Source of the DNA: Flavisolibacter longurius
GTDB taxonomy: Bacteria > Bacteroidota > Bacteroidia > Chitinophagales > Chitinophagaceae
Assembly (NCBI GenBank): GCA_014163555.1
Contig: JACJGO010000027.1
Span: 28,487-92,486, forward strand
Direction of reading: 5' to 3'
Length of the DNA stretch: 64,000 nucleotides
In this document: positions 49,450-57,618 of the stretch, in pieces
Position numbering within the stretch: position 1 is the first letter of the stretch
Layout: each line of letters begins with the position of its first letter
The notes under the pieces: model-generated
The model's input: only the letters and a program-made list of their open reading frames with translations
Told to the model about the DNA's origin: nothing
Database searches by the model: none
Translations under genes and position numbers: made by a program

Positions 49450-49832
49450 GGTTTCGTTTTTTGGGTTATTATCAATACGGTACAAGATTACAACGGCAGG
49501 GGGCGGTGCTTTCCCCTTGCGGCATGCCGGGGAACAGGGGAGCGGTAAATGGCCCGAAAGGGCAGCAGTAGGACGGCCCGGGCACGGCAGGGCACAAGGC
49601 GGAACGATTGGGAAGCCATCAAGCGAAAAAGAAATGACCCTTGTGTGTTGGTGCACCGCCGGCACGCAGGAAAAGGGTTCCGGGCAAAGCCCCGGTCCCC
49701 TTCCCGCTTTGGGCCGGGTGTTTACCGGCCCTGGCAGGCATCAAGTCCATATCAAGTCCATTAAAGTATGGACTTGATATGGACTTGATCCTATTTTTTC
49801 TATCTTGGGAAACGCAAACCAAAACACTCCTT
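49450..49832. other. GC-rich intergenic region with a four-copy 11-mer hairpin
   Basis: No gene is supported in this stretch; overlapping frames are proline- and arginine-rich shadows. Its notable content is the hairpin at 49740-49789, immediately before the gene at 49833. Confidence 0.5.
49740..49789. repeat. Perfect 22-bp-arm palindrome made of four 11-mers
   Basis: Two head-to-tail copies of ATCAAGTCCAT (49740-49761), a 6-base loop, then two copies of the complement ATGGACTTGAT (49768-49789), all exact, followed by CCTATTTTTT. It lies 43 bases before the start at 49833. It may be a terminator, or a multi-site operator or cruciform. Confidence 0.85.
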
Positions 49833-50531
49833 ATGGCAAGAATAGACAAGATCTTCGCCAGCGGCACCATCGCCAACGTGATCTTTTACGAACGGAATGG
49901 AAAGCCCTGTGCCCGCAGCCGGCCCGCCCGGGTGCGGCAAACCACCGCTACCAAAGCCTCCGCCAACTGGTTTGGCCTGGCCAAAACGGCATCCCGGTTG
50001 TTGCGACAGACACTCGCCGGCTTTATCCCCCGGTACCGCAGCCGGGCCCTGATGTACCGGGTGGATGCCGGCCTCCTGGCCTGGATGCAGCGCCTGCCCC
50101 ATTTGCCACAAGGGGTGGTGACCCTGCCCGGCTTTGCCTGCTCCGGGGAGCCGGGCTTCAGCGAGTGGTGCCGGCTACACATCCTGCCTGTTTTGGACGG
50201 TACCACGCTAAGGGTAACCCTGGCGGACCTCTCACCATCGGGCATGCCTGCCGCCGGAAGCAAGGCCCTGCTAACACTGGTGGTGTCGTGCATTGACCCG
50301 AAAGGGGGCAGCATTCTTCGTACCGGGGAGCAAACGGTTGCGGTCCCGTGGCCGCCGGTTGCCGGCAGTGATCCTGTTTTAGAATTTGACGTAGAGTTGC
50401 CGCCAAGCGCTTTTCTCCTGCTCTCCGCCGCCCTTCAGAAGATTCCAACGCAGCCCGTTGGCCGGTTGCAGACGGAAGGCCCCGTACAGCCGCCGGTTGC
50501 CGTTGTACAGGGATGGTATAACGCCGGTTAA
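49833..50531 (+). CDS. Hypothetical protein resembling the DUF6266 group
   Basis: This 232-aa protein starts at the ATG at 49833; the longer open frame would run through the palindrome. The N-terminus has GTIANVIFY then ERNGKPCARSRPARV and a run of conserved polar residues, like the opening of DUF6266-type Bacteroidota proteins of unknown role (a short motif announcing a gene-body beta-rich fold). The remainder (SEWCRLHILPVLDGTTLRVTL, VLEFDVELPPSAFLLLSAAL) looks like beta-sandwich modules. No signal peptide is seen. The family link is from memory of the motif and is tentative. Confidence 0.6.
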   Translation: MARIDKIFASGTIANVIFYERNGKPCARSRPARVRQTTATKASANWFGLAKTASRLLRQTLAGFIPRYRSRALMYRVDAGLLAWMQRLPHLPQGVVTLPGFACSGEPGFSEWCRLHILPVLDGTTLRVTLADLSPSGMPAAGSKALLTLVVSCIDPKGGSILRTGEQTVAVPWPPVAGSDPVLEFDVELPPSAFLLLSAALQKIPTQPVGRLQTEGPVQPPVAVVQGWYNAG

Positions 50532-50689
50532 AACAGGTATAGAAAATGGGGTGATGCTTTCCGTTATTCTTCCGGACTGCATCCACAAAAACCTTTCCGC
50601 CTGAACACCTTCCTGCGAAGCCCTCTGTCAGTCTGAGCCTGCCGAAGACTTGCCAAAGCCTGCCAAAGACCAACCTCCCAAGCCCTTCC

Positions 50690-50735
50690 CACTTATAACT
50701 TATAACTTATCACCTATCACTTATAACCTATAACT
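50690..50735. repeat. ACTTATAACTTATCACC low-complexity tract
   Basis: Five to six degenerate copies of a 7-10 base unit (ACTTATAAC, ACCTATCAC) occupy the gap before the 66-aa gene. It resembles the other intergenic tracts in style but not in unit sequence. Confidence 0.6.
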
Positions 50736-50935
50736 CAACTCTCCGGCGTATGCCTCTTGATCTTTCCCTTGTCTTCCGGCGAAAGGGTGTTGTACCAGGC
50801 CAGGTGCACACTGTCGGCGTTGTGGGCGCCTACGGGGTTCTCGGCTTCGTACTGCTGCCATTTAATGGCCAGGGTATCGGGCATTTCCCATTGTTCGTTG
50901 AGGGCATCGATGTAGATGGTAAGGGTATTTTCCAT
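50735..50935 (-). CDS. Small acidic hypothetical protein
   Basis: This 66-aa soluble protein (ENTLTIYIDALNEQWEMPDTL, then HLAWYNTLSPEDKGKIKRH) has a reasonable amino-acid mix and a clean ATG start. It contains two tryptophans and looks like a small beta-alpha fold. No family is recognised. It is divergent from hsdR, 117 bases away. Confidence 0.5.
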   Translation of the reverse strand: MENTLTIYIDALNEQWEMPDTLAIKWQQYEAENPVGAHNADSVHLAWYNTLSPEDKGKIKRHTPES

Positions 50936-51052
50936 GCGGGTGGGGGATAAAAAGATTGGGCCAGCAGATATGTGAGGTTATGTGCATATATACCCCTTTT
51001 GGGTTATAGGCTGCCATCGAATAGGCATAGTTGCTATATTTATAACCGTTAG

Positions 51053-53881
51053 ATGAACCAGAACCCCGAACAGCTTGCACGAGACCGCATCGACGACCAA
51101 CTAACTGCCTGCGGATGGATTCTCCAGGATAAGAAGTCCTTCAATTTGGCAGCGGGTATGGGTGTCGCCATTCGTGAGTACCAGACGGATGCAGGTCCTG
51201 CTGATTACATCCTGTTCGTAAACCGGAAACCGGTTGGCCTCATTGAAGCCAAGCGGGAAGAAGAAGGCGTACGGCTTACGATGGTAGAAGAACAGTCCAC
51301 CGAATACGCTACAGCCAAACTTAAATACATCAAGTCCGATCCGCTACCGTTTGTATATGAAAGCACCGGCGAACTCACCCGCTTTACCGATTACCGCGAT
51401 CCCAAGCCTCGTTCTCGACCCGTGTTTAACTTTCACCGTCCCGAAACGTTTGAACAATGGTTAAGAGAACCAAAGACCTTACGAGCCCGTGTACATGATA
51501 TACCTGATTTGTGTGCTGACCCTTCCCCCACTGGGGGAAGCCGGATGGGGGCCGGCTTGCGTGACTGCCAGGTAACCGCCATTACCAATCTGGAAAAAAG
51601 TTTCAGAGAAGCCCGGCCAAAAGCATTGGTGCAAATGGCCACCGGAAGCGGTAAAACATTTACGGCCATTACCTCCATCTATCGCCTCTTAAAATTTGCA
51701 AGGGCAAAGCGCATTTTATTCCTCGTAAATACCAAGAACCTGGGCGAACAGGCCGAACAGGAATTTAAGCGCTTCGAGCCGCAAGATGACAACCGCCTCT
51801 TCCCCGAACTCTATGGCGTAACACGTTTGAGCAGTTCATACATCCCTCCCGATAGCCAGGTGTACATCAGCACCATCCAGCGACTTTATTCCATACTGAA
51901 AGGAACGGAACTGGATGAACGCGACGAAGAAGAAGACCCTGCCGAAAAGAAGTGGAAGCCTAAAGAGCCCATGCCCGTGGTGTACAACCAAAAGGTGCCA
52001 ATGGAGTTCTTTGATTTTATTGTGATTGATGAATGCCACCAGAGCATTTATAATCTATGGAAGCAGGTGCTCGATTATTTTGATGCTTTTCAAATAGGTC
52101 TTACGGCCACGCCGGATAACCGCACCTTTGGCTATTTTGACCGGAACATTGTATCGGACTATGGCTATAAAAAAGCTGTGGAAGATGGTGTGCTGGTGCC
52201 TTATAATGTGTTCGAAATAGAAACAAAGATTACCAAGGGAGGTTCCAAAATAGCCATTGGTGAATATATCGGGCAGCGGGAGAAACTAACCCGAAAAGAA
52301 TTTTGGAACAAGCTGGATGAAGACGTTGAATACAGCCAAAAGCAGCTGGATGATAAGGTGGTAAATCCGAACCAGATCACCCTCATCATACAAGCAGTGC
52401 GGGACCAGTTACCCCATATGTTCCCCGACCGCATCGATGCCGAAGGAAAGTTTGAAGTGCCCAAGACCCTCATCTTTGCCAAGAGCGATTCACACGCCGA
52501 TGACATCATCAATATTGTGCGCCGTGAGTTTGCCGAAGAAAACCGGTTTTGTAAAAAGATCACCTACCGCACGGCGGAAGGCCCTGAAAAAGAAGACCCG
52601 AAGACCGTGCTGCAGCAGTTCCGCAACTCTTATTATCCACGCATTGCCGTAACCGTTGACATGATCGCCACCGGCACCGATATTCGTCCCCTCGAAGTGC
52701 TCCTATTTATGCGTGATGTAAAAAGCCGCTCTTATTACGAGCAGATGAAAGGCCGCGGCACCCGCACCTGCAGCCTCGATGAACTCCGCAGCACCGGTAC
52801 ACCGGCCGCCAAATTCACCAAGGATCATTTTGTGATCATTGATGCCATTGGTGTGGAAAAAAGCCAGAAGACCGACAGCCGACCACTGGAAAAGAAGCCG
52901 GGCCTAAGCCTCAAAGAAGTGCTGGAAGGCATTGCCATGGGCAATAAAGACGAAGAAATGCTCTCCACCCTTGCTAACCGCCTTATACGACTGGACAAAC
53001 AAATCACCGATAAAGAACGGGCCCTCTTTGCCGAAAAAGCCGGAGGCAAAACCATCAACCAAGTAGTGAAGCAATTGCTGAATGCATACGACCCTGACAC
53101 GGTAGAAAACATAAAGCAAAAGGTCGAAAGCGAAATGAAGGGTGAACCAACGGACGCCATACAGTCATCGGTCAACCTTCATCTGTCATCCCTGGTAGAA
53201 GACGCTACCCACATCTTCAACAATTACGACCTGCGCAACTACATCATCGATGTGCGCAAAAAATACGACCAGTACATTGACCACATCAATCCCGATGAAA
53301 TTACCCGCATGGGTTGGGTGGCCGACAGCAAGGCCGCAGCCGAAGCGCTGGTGCACGATTTTGAGCAGTGGATAAGAGCAAATAAAACGGAGATCACCGC
53401 CCTGCAAATCTTTTATGCACAGCCTTACCGCCGCAGGGAGCTTTCGTACGCCATGCTCAAAGAGCTGGCCGAAACCGTGAAGATGCAAAAGCCTCAGCTG
53501 GCGCCGCTCCAGGTATGGCAGGCCTACGAGCAGTTAGAGAAAGTGGTGGGCCGGCCAAAAGGCGAACTGATGGCCCTTGTAGCCCTGGTGCGCCGGGTAA
53601 GCGGGATGGACGCTACCCTTACGGCCTTTGATAAAACGGTGGACCGCAATTTCCAGGACTGGATCTTCCGCAAGCAGGCCGGCACCCTCAAGTACACCGA
53701 AGAACAGGTGCAGTGGCTGCGCATGATAAAGGATTACATAGCTGCCTCCTTTCACCTGGAACGGGACGATTTTGAGCTCGACCCCTTTAACAAGCAGGGT
53801 GGCCTTGGAAAAATGTGGCGCCTGTTTGGCGAAGAAACCGATGCGATTATTAATGAATTAAATGAAAGTTTGGTGGCGTAG
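51053..53881 (+). CDS. hsdR: Type I restriction enzyme R subunit
   Basis: This 942-aa protein is the motor and nuclease subunit of a type I restriction-modification system. The N-terminal nuclease core shows AGPADYILFVNRKPVGLIEAK (the D...ExK motif). Walker A is ATGSGKT (Lys201), motif II is DECH (326-329) and motif III is LTATP. EQMKGRGTRTC is the late helicase motif. The C-terminal half is the helical region that docks on HsdM/HsdS (QIFYAQPYRRRELSYAMLKEL). Residues 157-167 are an odd insertion (see 51521). It is the first gene of the island, and its GC-rich codon use matches hsdM but not hsdS. Confidence 0.95.
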   Translation: MNQNPEQLARDRIDDQLTACGWILQDKKSFNLAAGMGVAIREYQTDAGPADYILFVNRKPVGLIEAKREEEGVRLTMVEEQSTEYATAKLKYIKSDPLPFVYESTGELTRFTDYRDPKPRSRPVFNFHRPETFEQWLREPKTLRARVHDIPDLCADPSPTGGSRMGAGLRDCQVTAITNLEKSFREARPKALVQMATGSGKTFTAITSIYRLLKFARAKRILFLVNTKNLGEQAEQEFKRFEPQDDNRLFPELYGVTRLSSSYIPPDSQVYISTIQRLYSILKGTELDERDEEEDPAEKKWKPKEPMPVVYNQKVPMEFFDFIVIDECHQSIYNLWKQVLDYFDAFQIGLTATPDNRTFGYFDRNIVSDYGYKKAVEDGVLVPYNVFEIETKITKGGSKIAIGEYIGQREKLTRKEFWNKLDEDVEYSQKQLDDKVVNPNQITLIIQAVRDQLPHMFPDRIDAEGKFEVPKTLIFAKSDSHADDIINIVRREFAEENRFCKKITYRTAEGPEKEDPKTVLQQFRNSYYPRIAVTVDMIATGTDIRPLEVLLFMRDVKSRSYYEQMKGRGTRTCSLDELRSTGTPAAKFTKDHFVIIDAIGVEKSQKTDSRPLEKKPGLSLKEVLEGIAMGNKDEEMLSTLANRLIRLDKQITDKERALFAEKAGGKTINQVVKQLLNAYDPDTVENIKQKVESEMKGEPTDAIQSSVNLHLSSLVEDATHIFNNYDLRNYIIDVRKKYDQYIDHINPDEITRMGWVADSKAAAEALVHDFEQWIRANKTEITALQIFYAQPYRRRELSYAMLKELAETVKMQKPQLAPLQVWQAYEQLEKVVGRPKGELMALVALVRRVSGMDATLTAFDKTVDRNFQDWIFRKQAGTLKYTEEQVQWLRMIKDYIAASFHLERDDFELDPFNKQGGLGKMWRLFGEETDAIINELNESLVA
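51521..51553 (+). repeat. In-frame palindromic repeat inserted in hsdR
   Basis: 33 bases (11 codons, reading PSPTGGSRMGA) form a hairpin CTTCCCCC-ACT-GGGGGAAG (51522-51540) followed by GATGGGGGCC. The same pattern, CCTCCCCC-NNN-GGGGGAGG then GGGAGGGGGCC, occurs in the intergenic repeats at 40378 and 48509. Removing it joins CAD directly to GLRDCQVTAI, the form usual for HsdR. Confidence 0.7.
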
Positions 53882-53886
53882 CAGGG

Positions 53887-53944
53887 TGTACTAAGCAGCG
53901 GTGCTACTATGAAGCGTCTGTTGCGTCGCACTCTTGTACGTTCG
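53887..53944 (+). repeat. Inverted repeat, left copy, flanking the hsdS cassette
   Basis: This 58-base block matches the reverse complement of 58248-58305 at 51 of 58 positions, with an exact 25-base block at 53920-53944. Core words are GTGCTACTATGAA and GTTGCGTCGCACTCTTG. It lies between the hsdR stop and the hsdS start. Confidence 0.85.
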
Positions 53945-53960
53945 GTAACAATATTGAGCA

Positions 53961-55241
53961 ATGAAGGAAGAACAAACGATAAATGGATTGCCAAATCATT
54001 GGAAAGAAGTTAAGCTGGGAGAACTATGTGTAAGGATTTCTAACGGTGCAAATGCAAAACAAGTTGATGAAAAAGTTGGTTTTCCCATATCGAGAATTGA
54101 AACAATATGGAATGAACAGATAGACTTAGATAGAGTTAAATACATTGAAGAGAATGATTCAGCTTTTGTTGAAAAATATGCATTAAAGAAAAACGATCTT
54201 TTATTTAGTCATATCAACAGCGACACTCACCTTGGTAAAACTGCAATCTTTAAAAATCAAACGAATACCTTAATACATGGTATAAACTTGTTGCTAATAA
54301 GATTTAAAGAGGAAGTTTCAGCAGACTTTCTAAATTATCAGTTCAAGTACAAAAGGAAAAAAGGTGAGTTTATAAGCATTGCGCAGAAGTCGGTAAATCA
54401 ATCTTCGATAAATCAAGCTAAGCTGAAGAACTTGGATTTCATTTTGCCTCCTCTAAAAGAACAACATCAAATTGTTTCCAAAATAGAAGAACTCTTTAGC
54501 GAGTTAGATAAAGGCATTGAAGAATTAAAAACAGCACAACAACAATTAAAAGTTTACCGGCAAGCTGTACTAAAATGGGCTTTTGAAGGAAAGCTAACAA
54601 ATGAAGATGTGACAGATGGTGAGTTGCCGGAAGGTTGGAAGTGGGAAGTATTAAGTGAAGTATCAGATATTTCAGGCGGACTTACAAAAAATAGTAAACG
54701 AGAAGGCCTTCAGCTAAAGTTGCCATTTCTAAGAGTGGCAAACGTTTATTTTAACGAGCTTGATCTTTCAGAAGTGCATACTATCGGCATCAAAGAAACA
54801 GAGATCGAAAGAGTAAAACTTGTAAAAGATGATTTGCTGTTCGTAGAAGGCAACGGAAGTTTAGATCAAATTGGCAGGGTTGCACTTTGGAATGGAGTGA
54901 TTGAAAATTGTGTCCACCAAAATCATTTAATTAAGGCTCGGCTATCGAATGAAGTAATACCAAAGTACGCATTGTATTTTTTCCTTTCCACGTCTGGTCG
55001 AGAAAAGATAAAACAACAAGCTAATTCAACTTCAGGTCTTCATACGTTGAGCTTAAGCAAAATTTCAAAATTGGAAATGCCAATCTGCTCAATTGAAGAG
55101 CAGCAGCAAATCGTTCAGGAAATAGAAAGCCGCCTTAGTGTTTGTGATAAGATAGAAGAAACAATAACCGACAGTTTAAAACAGGCAGCGGCTTTACGAC
55201 AAAGTATTTTAAAGAAAGCGTTTGAAGGGAAACTAGTTTAA
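53961..55241 (+). CDS. hsdS: Type I restriction enzyme S (specificity) subunit
   Basis: This 426-aa protein has two target-recognition domains (about residues 10-165 and 225-370), each followed by a conserved helical spacer. The spacers are near-repeats: LPPLKEQHQIVSKIEELFSEL with VLKWAFEGKL centrally, and EEQQQIVQEIESRL with SILKKAFEGKL at the end. This internal symmetry is the hallmark of HsdS, which chooses a bipartite DNA target for HsdM and HsdR. Base composition turns AT-rich exactly here and stays so until 58221. The gene is separated from hsdM by five other genes, which is unusual. Confidence 0.93.
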   Translation: MKEEQTINGLPNHWKEVKLGELCVRISNGANAKQVDEKVGFPISRIETIWNEQIDLDRVKYIEENDSAFVEKYALKKNDLLFSHINSDTHLGKTAIFKNQTNTLIHGINLLLIRFKEEVSADFLNYQFKYKRKKGEFISIAQKSVNQSSINQAKLKNLDFILPPLKEQHQIVSKIEELFSELDKGIEELKTAQQQLKVYRQAVLKWAFEGKLTNEDVTDGELPEGWKWEVLSEVSDISGGLTKNSKREGLQLKLPFLRVANVYFNELDLSEVHTIGIKETEIERVKLVKDDLLFVEGNGSLDQIGRVALWNGVIENCVHQNHLIKARLSNEVIPKYALYFFLSTSGREKIKQQANSTSGLHTLSLSKISKLEMPICSIEEQQQIVQEIESRLSVCDKIEETITDSLKQAAALRQSILKKAFEGKLV

Positions 55242-55265
55242 ATTGGGATACCAAAAACTAACAGC

Positions 55266-55658
55266 ATGAATGATCCAACTAATAGCCGATATCGGTATTT
55301 AAGTTTTAAGGGCAATGGCAATTACCGGCGCTTTGTTAAAGAGGAAAAGGAATTACAACAGGTTGGATTTATTTATCAAGACAATGATATACCAGCTCAT
55401 GGTACATATGGTGCTTTACTTTTTAGACCAGAATGGAAAGCGAAGCGAGAAGAAATCATACAACGGGATTCAAATTGCTGTGTCATTTGCAAAGGGAACA
55501 ATGGCTTGCAAGTTCATCATCGTCAATATCATTTCATTGTACGGCAAAACCAATTTAAGCTTCCGTGGGATTATCCTGACAGTTTATTAATTACCCTATG
55601 CGAGTCTTGCCATAAAAGGGGGCACAGTAAATTCAAAGTACCAACCATTAATATCTAA
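55266..55658 (+). CDS. HNH endonuclease
   Basis: This 130-aa protein has a complete C-terminal HNH module. Zinc-ligand pairs are Cys72/Cys75 (CCVIC) and Cys112/Cys115 (CESC). The catalytic histidine pair is His84/His85 in VHHRQY, and His116 follows the last cysteine. The N-terminus (NYRRFVKEEKELQQVGF) may help bind DNA. It follows hsdS by 24 bases and precedes the coiled-coil gene by 10, so it is probably co-transcribed. It could be an extra restriction nuclease or the nuclease of the neighbouring unknown module. Confidence 0.85.
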   Translation: MNDPTNSRYRYLSFKGNGNYRRFVKEEKELQQVGFIYQDNDIPAHGTYGALLFRPEWKAKREEIIQRDSNCCVICKGNNGLQVHHRQYHFIVRQNQFKLPWDYPDSLLITLCESCHKRGHSKFKVPTINI

Positions 55659-55668
55659 AACTAAACTT

Positions 55669-56244
55669 ATGGGACTATTTAGCTTTTTCAATCGCAAGAA
55701 CGGACATGCCAATGGAACAGATGTCCTTAATCCATCCACTGCTCAACCTTTGCCCGAAATACCTGAAGGAGTATTTATTGAAAAGGACAAGCCTGCTGAT
55801 ACAAGGCAGGATGAAAAAAATGGGACAGCTGCAGAAAATGGCATCAATGTTCTGTTTCAATTTCTAGAACGCAATCATGAAGGGAAGGGGTATGACGATG
55901 CTCTGGTTAATCCAGATACCACCCATTTGGAGCAAAACATAGAAGCATTAAAAAATGATCTTGAACGAACAATTAGAAAAGTAAAAACATTTTACGAAGA
56001 CTTTATTCGTGAAATCGATTTTCATATCAGTAGCCGCAGCAGAAGCGGCATGATTGATACCGTAGGAGAGCTAACAGTAAAAAAAGAAACCGCTGAAAAT
56101 CATATAAAACAGGTAATAGAAATTGAAGAACAAGCAAGAAACAACCAAGGTTTAGGGCAGGGTATTATACTAAGCTATACACGTGGATTCAGAAACGGAT
56201 TAGCGGCTATTTCCCACCATTCAATTTTGAGAAAAAACTTTTAA
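55669..56244 (+). CDS. Coiled-coil protein of unknown function, partner of the DUF4407 gene
   Basis: This 191-aa soluble protein has a disordered, acidic and proline-containing N-terminus (about 1-70). A helical coiled-coil region follows (HLEQNIEALKNDLERTIRKVK, ETAENHIKQVIEIEEQARNN), then a basic hydrophobic end (ILSYTRGFRNGLAAISHHS). No known family is recognised. It ends seven bases before the DUF4407 gene, so the two are probably translated together and may form a complex at the membrane. Confidence 0.7.
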   Translation: MGLFSFFNRKNGHANGTDVLNPSTAQPLPEIPEGVFIEKDKPADTRQDEKNGTAAENGINVLFQFLERNHEGKGYDDALVNPDTTHLEQNIEALKNDLERTIRKVKTFYEDFIREIDFHISSRSRSGMIDTVGELTVKKETAENHIKQVIEIEEQARNNQGLGQGIILSYTRGFRNGLAAISHHSILRKNF

Positions 56245-56251
56245 AACAATT

Positions 56252-57253
56252 ATGATGAAAAATTGGTGGATCCGCTTTGGTTGTTTTCTTACAGGGTACA
56301 ATTATGGGATTGTTAGAAATTCCAGCGAAGTAGCTGCTAAAGCGGTAAAACGATATACTTCTGCGTTGCTTATCGTTTGTATTCTGTGGGCTTTTGTTGG
56401 ATATAGCTTTACTCAGCGATATTTACAAGGTTCTCAATGGGCCTCTTTGGCTGGTGCTACGGTGGCTGTTATTATCATTATTCAGATAGAGAGACAAATT
56501 ATTCTCTCAATTAATCCTAGCAAATGGCTTTATTTTTCTCGAGGCTTGATTGCTTTTATGATGGCTATAATCGGGGCTGTGATTATAGACCAGATAATAT
56601 TCAAGCAAGATATTGAACTGGAAAAAATTACATACATAGAAAATCGTGTGAAGCAGGCATTGCCGGGTAAAACAGACGAAATCCGAAATCAAGTTGCATC
56701 ATTAGACACTGCGATCAATAAGAAAGAATTTGAAAGATTAGGGTTGATTGCTGATGTTGAAAGAAATCCAGTAATTAAAACTGTGTCTTCACAGACTACA
56801 CCAACTGTTGTACGACGTAGTACAACAGATACTTCGGGTCGAACAGTTACGGCTGACCAAATCAAAAACGTGACCTCTGTATCAGTCTCAAATATGGCTA
56901 ATCCAAAACAAGCAATGATTGCCCCATTGGAATTAACGATCACAGACTTAAGAAAGCAAAAAGACCAGAAGGAAAGGGAGCTGCTGGGAATAAGGCCAAA
57001 ACTTGAAGAAGAGATTAAAAGTAAGGTTGGTTTTTTAGATGAACTAGAAGTAATGTTTAGTCTCATTACCCGTTCTAAAGTTGCTCTTTGCGTTTGGTTA
57101 CTTTGGTGTTTCTTTTTATTAGGACTAGAATTGCTTGTATTGTTAAGTAAGATGAATGAAAAGGAGAATGACTATGAAAAGACGGTTAAACATCACATGG
57201 ATTTGCAAATAAGAAAGCTTGATGTTTTGGCTAAAATGGCCGGTGGGAATTAG
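56252..57253 (+). CDS. DUF4407-type membrane protein
   Basis: This 333-aa protein resembles DUF4407. The N-terminal signature WIRFGCFLTGYNYGIVRNSSE is followed by two helices (ALLIVCILWAFVGYSF; ASLAGATVAVIIIIQIERQII) and a third (LIAFMMAIIGAVIIDQIIF). A long soluble region with coiled-coil stretches spans about 120-275, and a final helix VALCVWLLWCFFLLGLELLVLL leads into a cytosolic tail. DUF4407 proteins have no established function; several lie in accessory or defence loci. Here it is embedded in an RM island beside a coiled-coil protein and a Cys-rich small protein, which suggests a membrane sensor or effector. Confidence 0.7.
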   Translation: MMKNWWIRFGCFLTGYNYGIVRNSSEVAAKAVKRYTSALLIVCILWAFVGYSFTQRYLQGSQWASLAGATVAVIIIIQIERQIILSINPSKWLYFSRGLIAFMMAIIGAVIIDQIIFKQDIELEKITYIENRVKQALPGKTDEIRNQVASLDTAINKKEFERLGLIADVERNPVIKTVSSQTTPTVVRRSTTDTSGRTVTADQIKNVTSVSVSNMANPKQAMIAPLELTITDLRKQKDQKERELLGIRPKLEEEIKSKVGFLDELEVMFSLITRSKVALCVWLLWCFFLLGLELLVLLSKMNEKENDYEKTVKHHMDLQIRKLDVLAKMAGGN

Positions 57254-57301
57254 TCTTATGTCGAATCAATTTATGCCAGTGGAAAATTCATACTTCTTTA
57301 A

Positions 57302-57574
57302 ATGATCAAACAGATTGGGCTCTTAATCTGCTTATTAATTATTCAATTCTCTGCATTTGCAGGTAGATGCACAGGATCTTCTAATTGCCACGCATGTACT
57401 TCATGTAGTTCTTGTAAACACTGTGCAGTGAGAGGTGGTACCTGCAGTGTGTGTTCAGAAACAGAAAAGCCTACTTCATCTAATGGTTCTAGTTTTCCAA
57501 TTAAAACAGTATTCGCAACAGCGTCTGTAGGTTGTATTGCCTATTATTTGGGTAAATCAAATAGAAAGAAATAG
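57302..57574 (+). CDS. Small exported Cys-ladder protein
   Basis: This 90-aa protein has a signal peptide ending near SAFAG. A cysteine array follows, spaced C-x5-C-x2-C-x2-C-x2-C-x2-C-x6-C-x2-C (for example CHACTSCSSCKHC). After a Ser/Thr linker comes a second hydrophobic stretch (TVFATASVGCIAYYLG) and a basic end. Eight regularly placed cysteines outside the cytosol suggest metal binding or a disulfide stack. I know of no assigned function. It lies 48 bases after the DUF4407 gene and probably acts with it. Confidence 0.7.
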   Translation: MIKQIGLLICLLIIQFSAFAGRCTGSSNCHACTSCSSCKHCAVRGGTCSVCSETEKPTSSNGSSFPIKTVFATASVGCIAYYLGKSNRKK

Positions 57575-57618
57575 TTGAGGAAACCTCAAATGTCGAAACA
57601 TTAAACAATTGTGCATCT

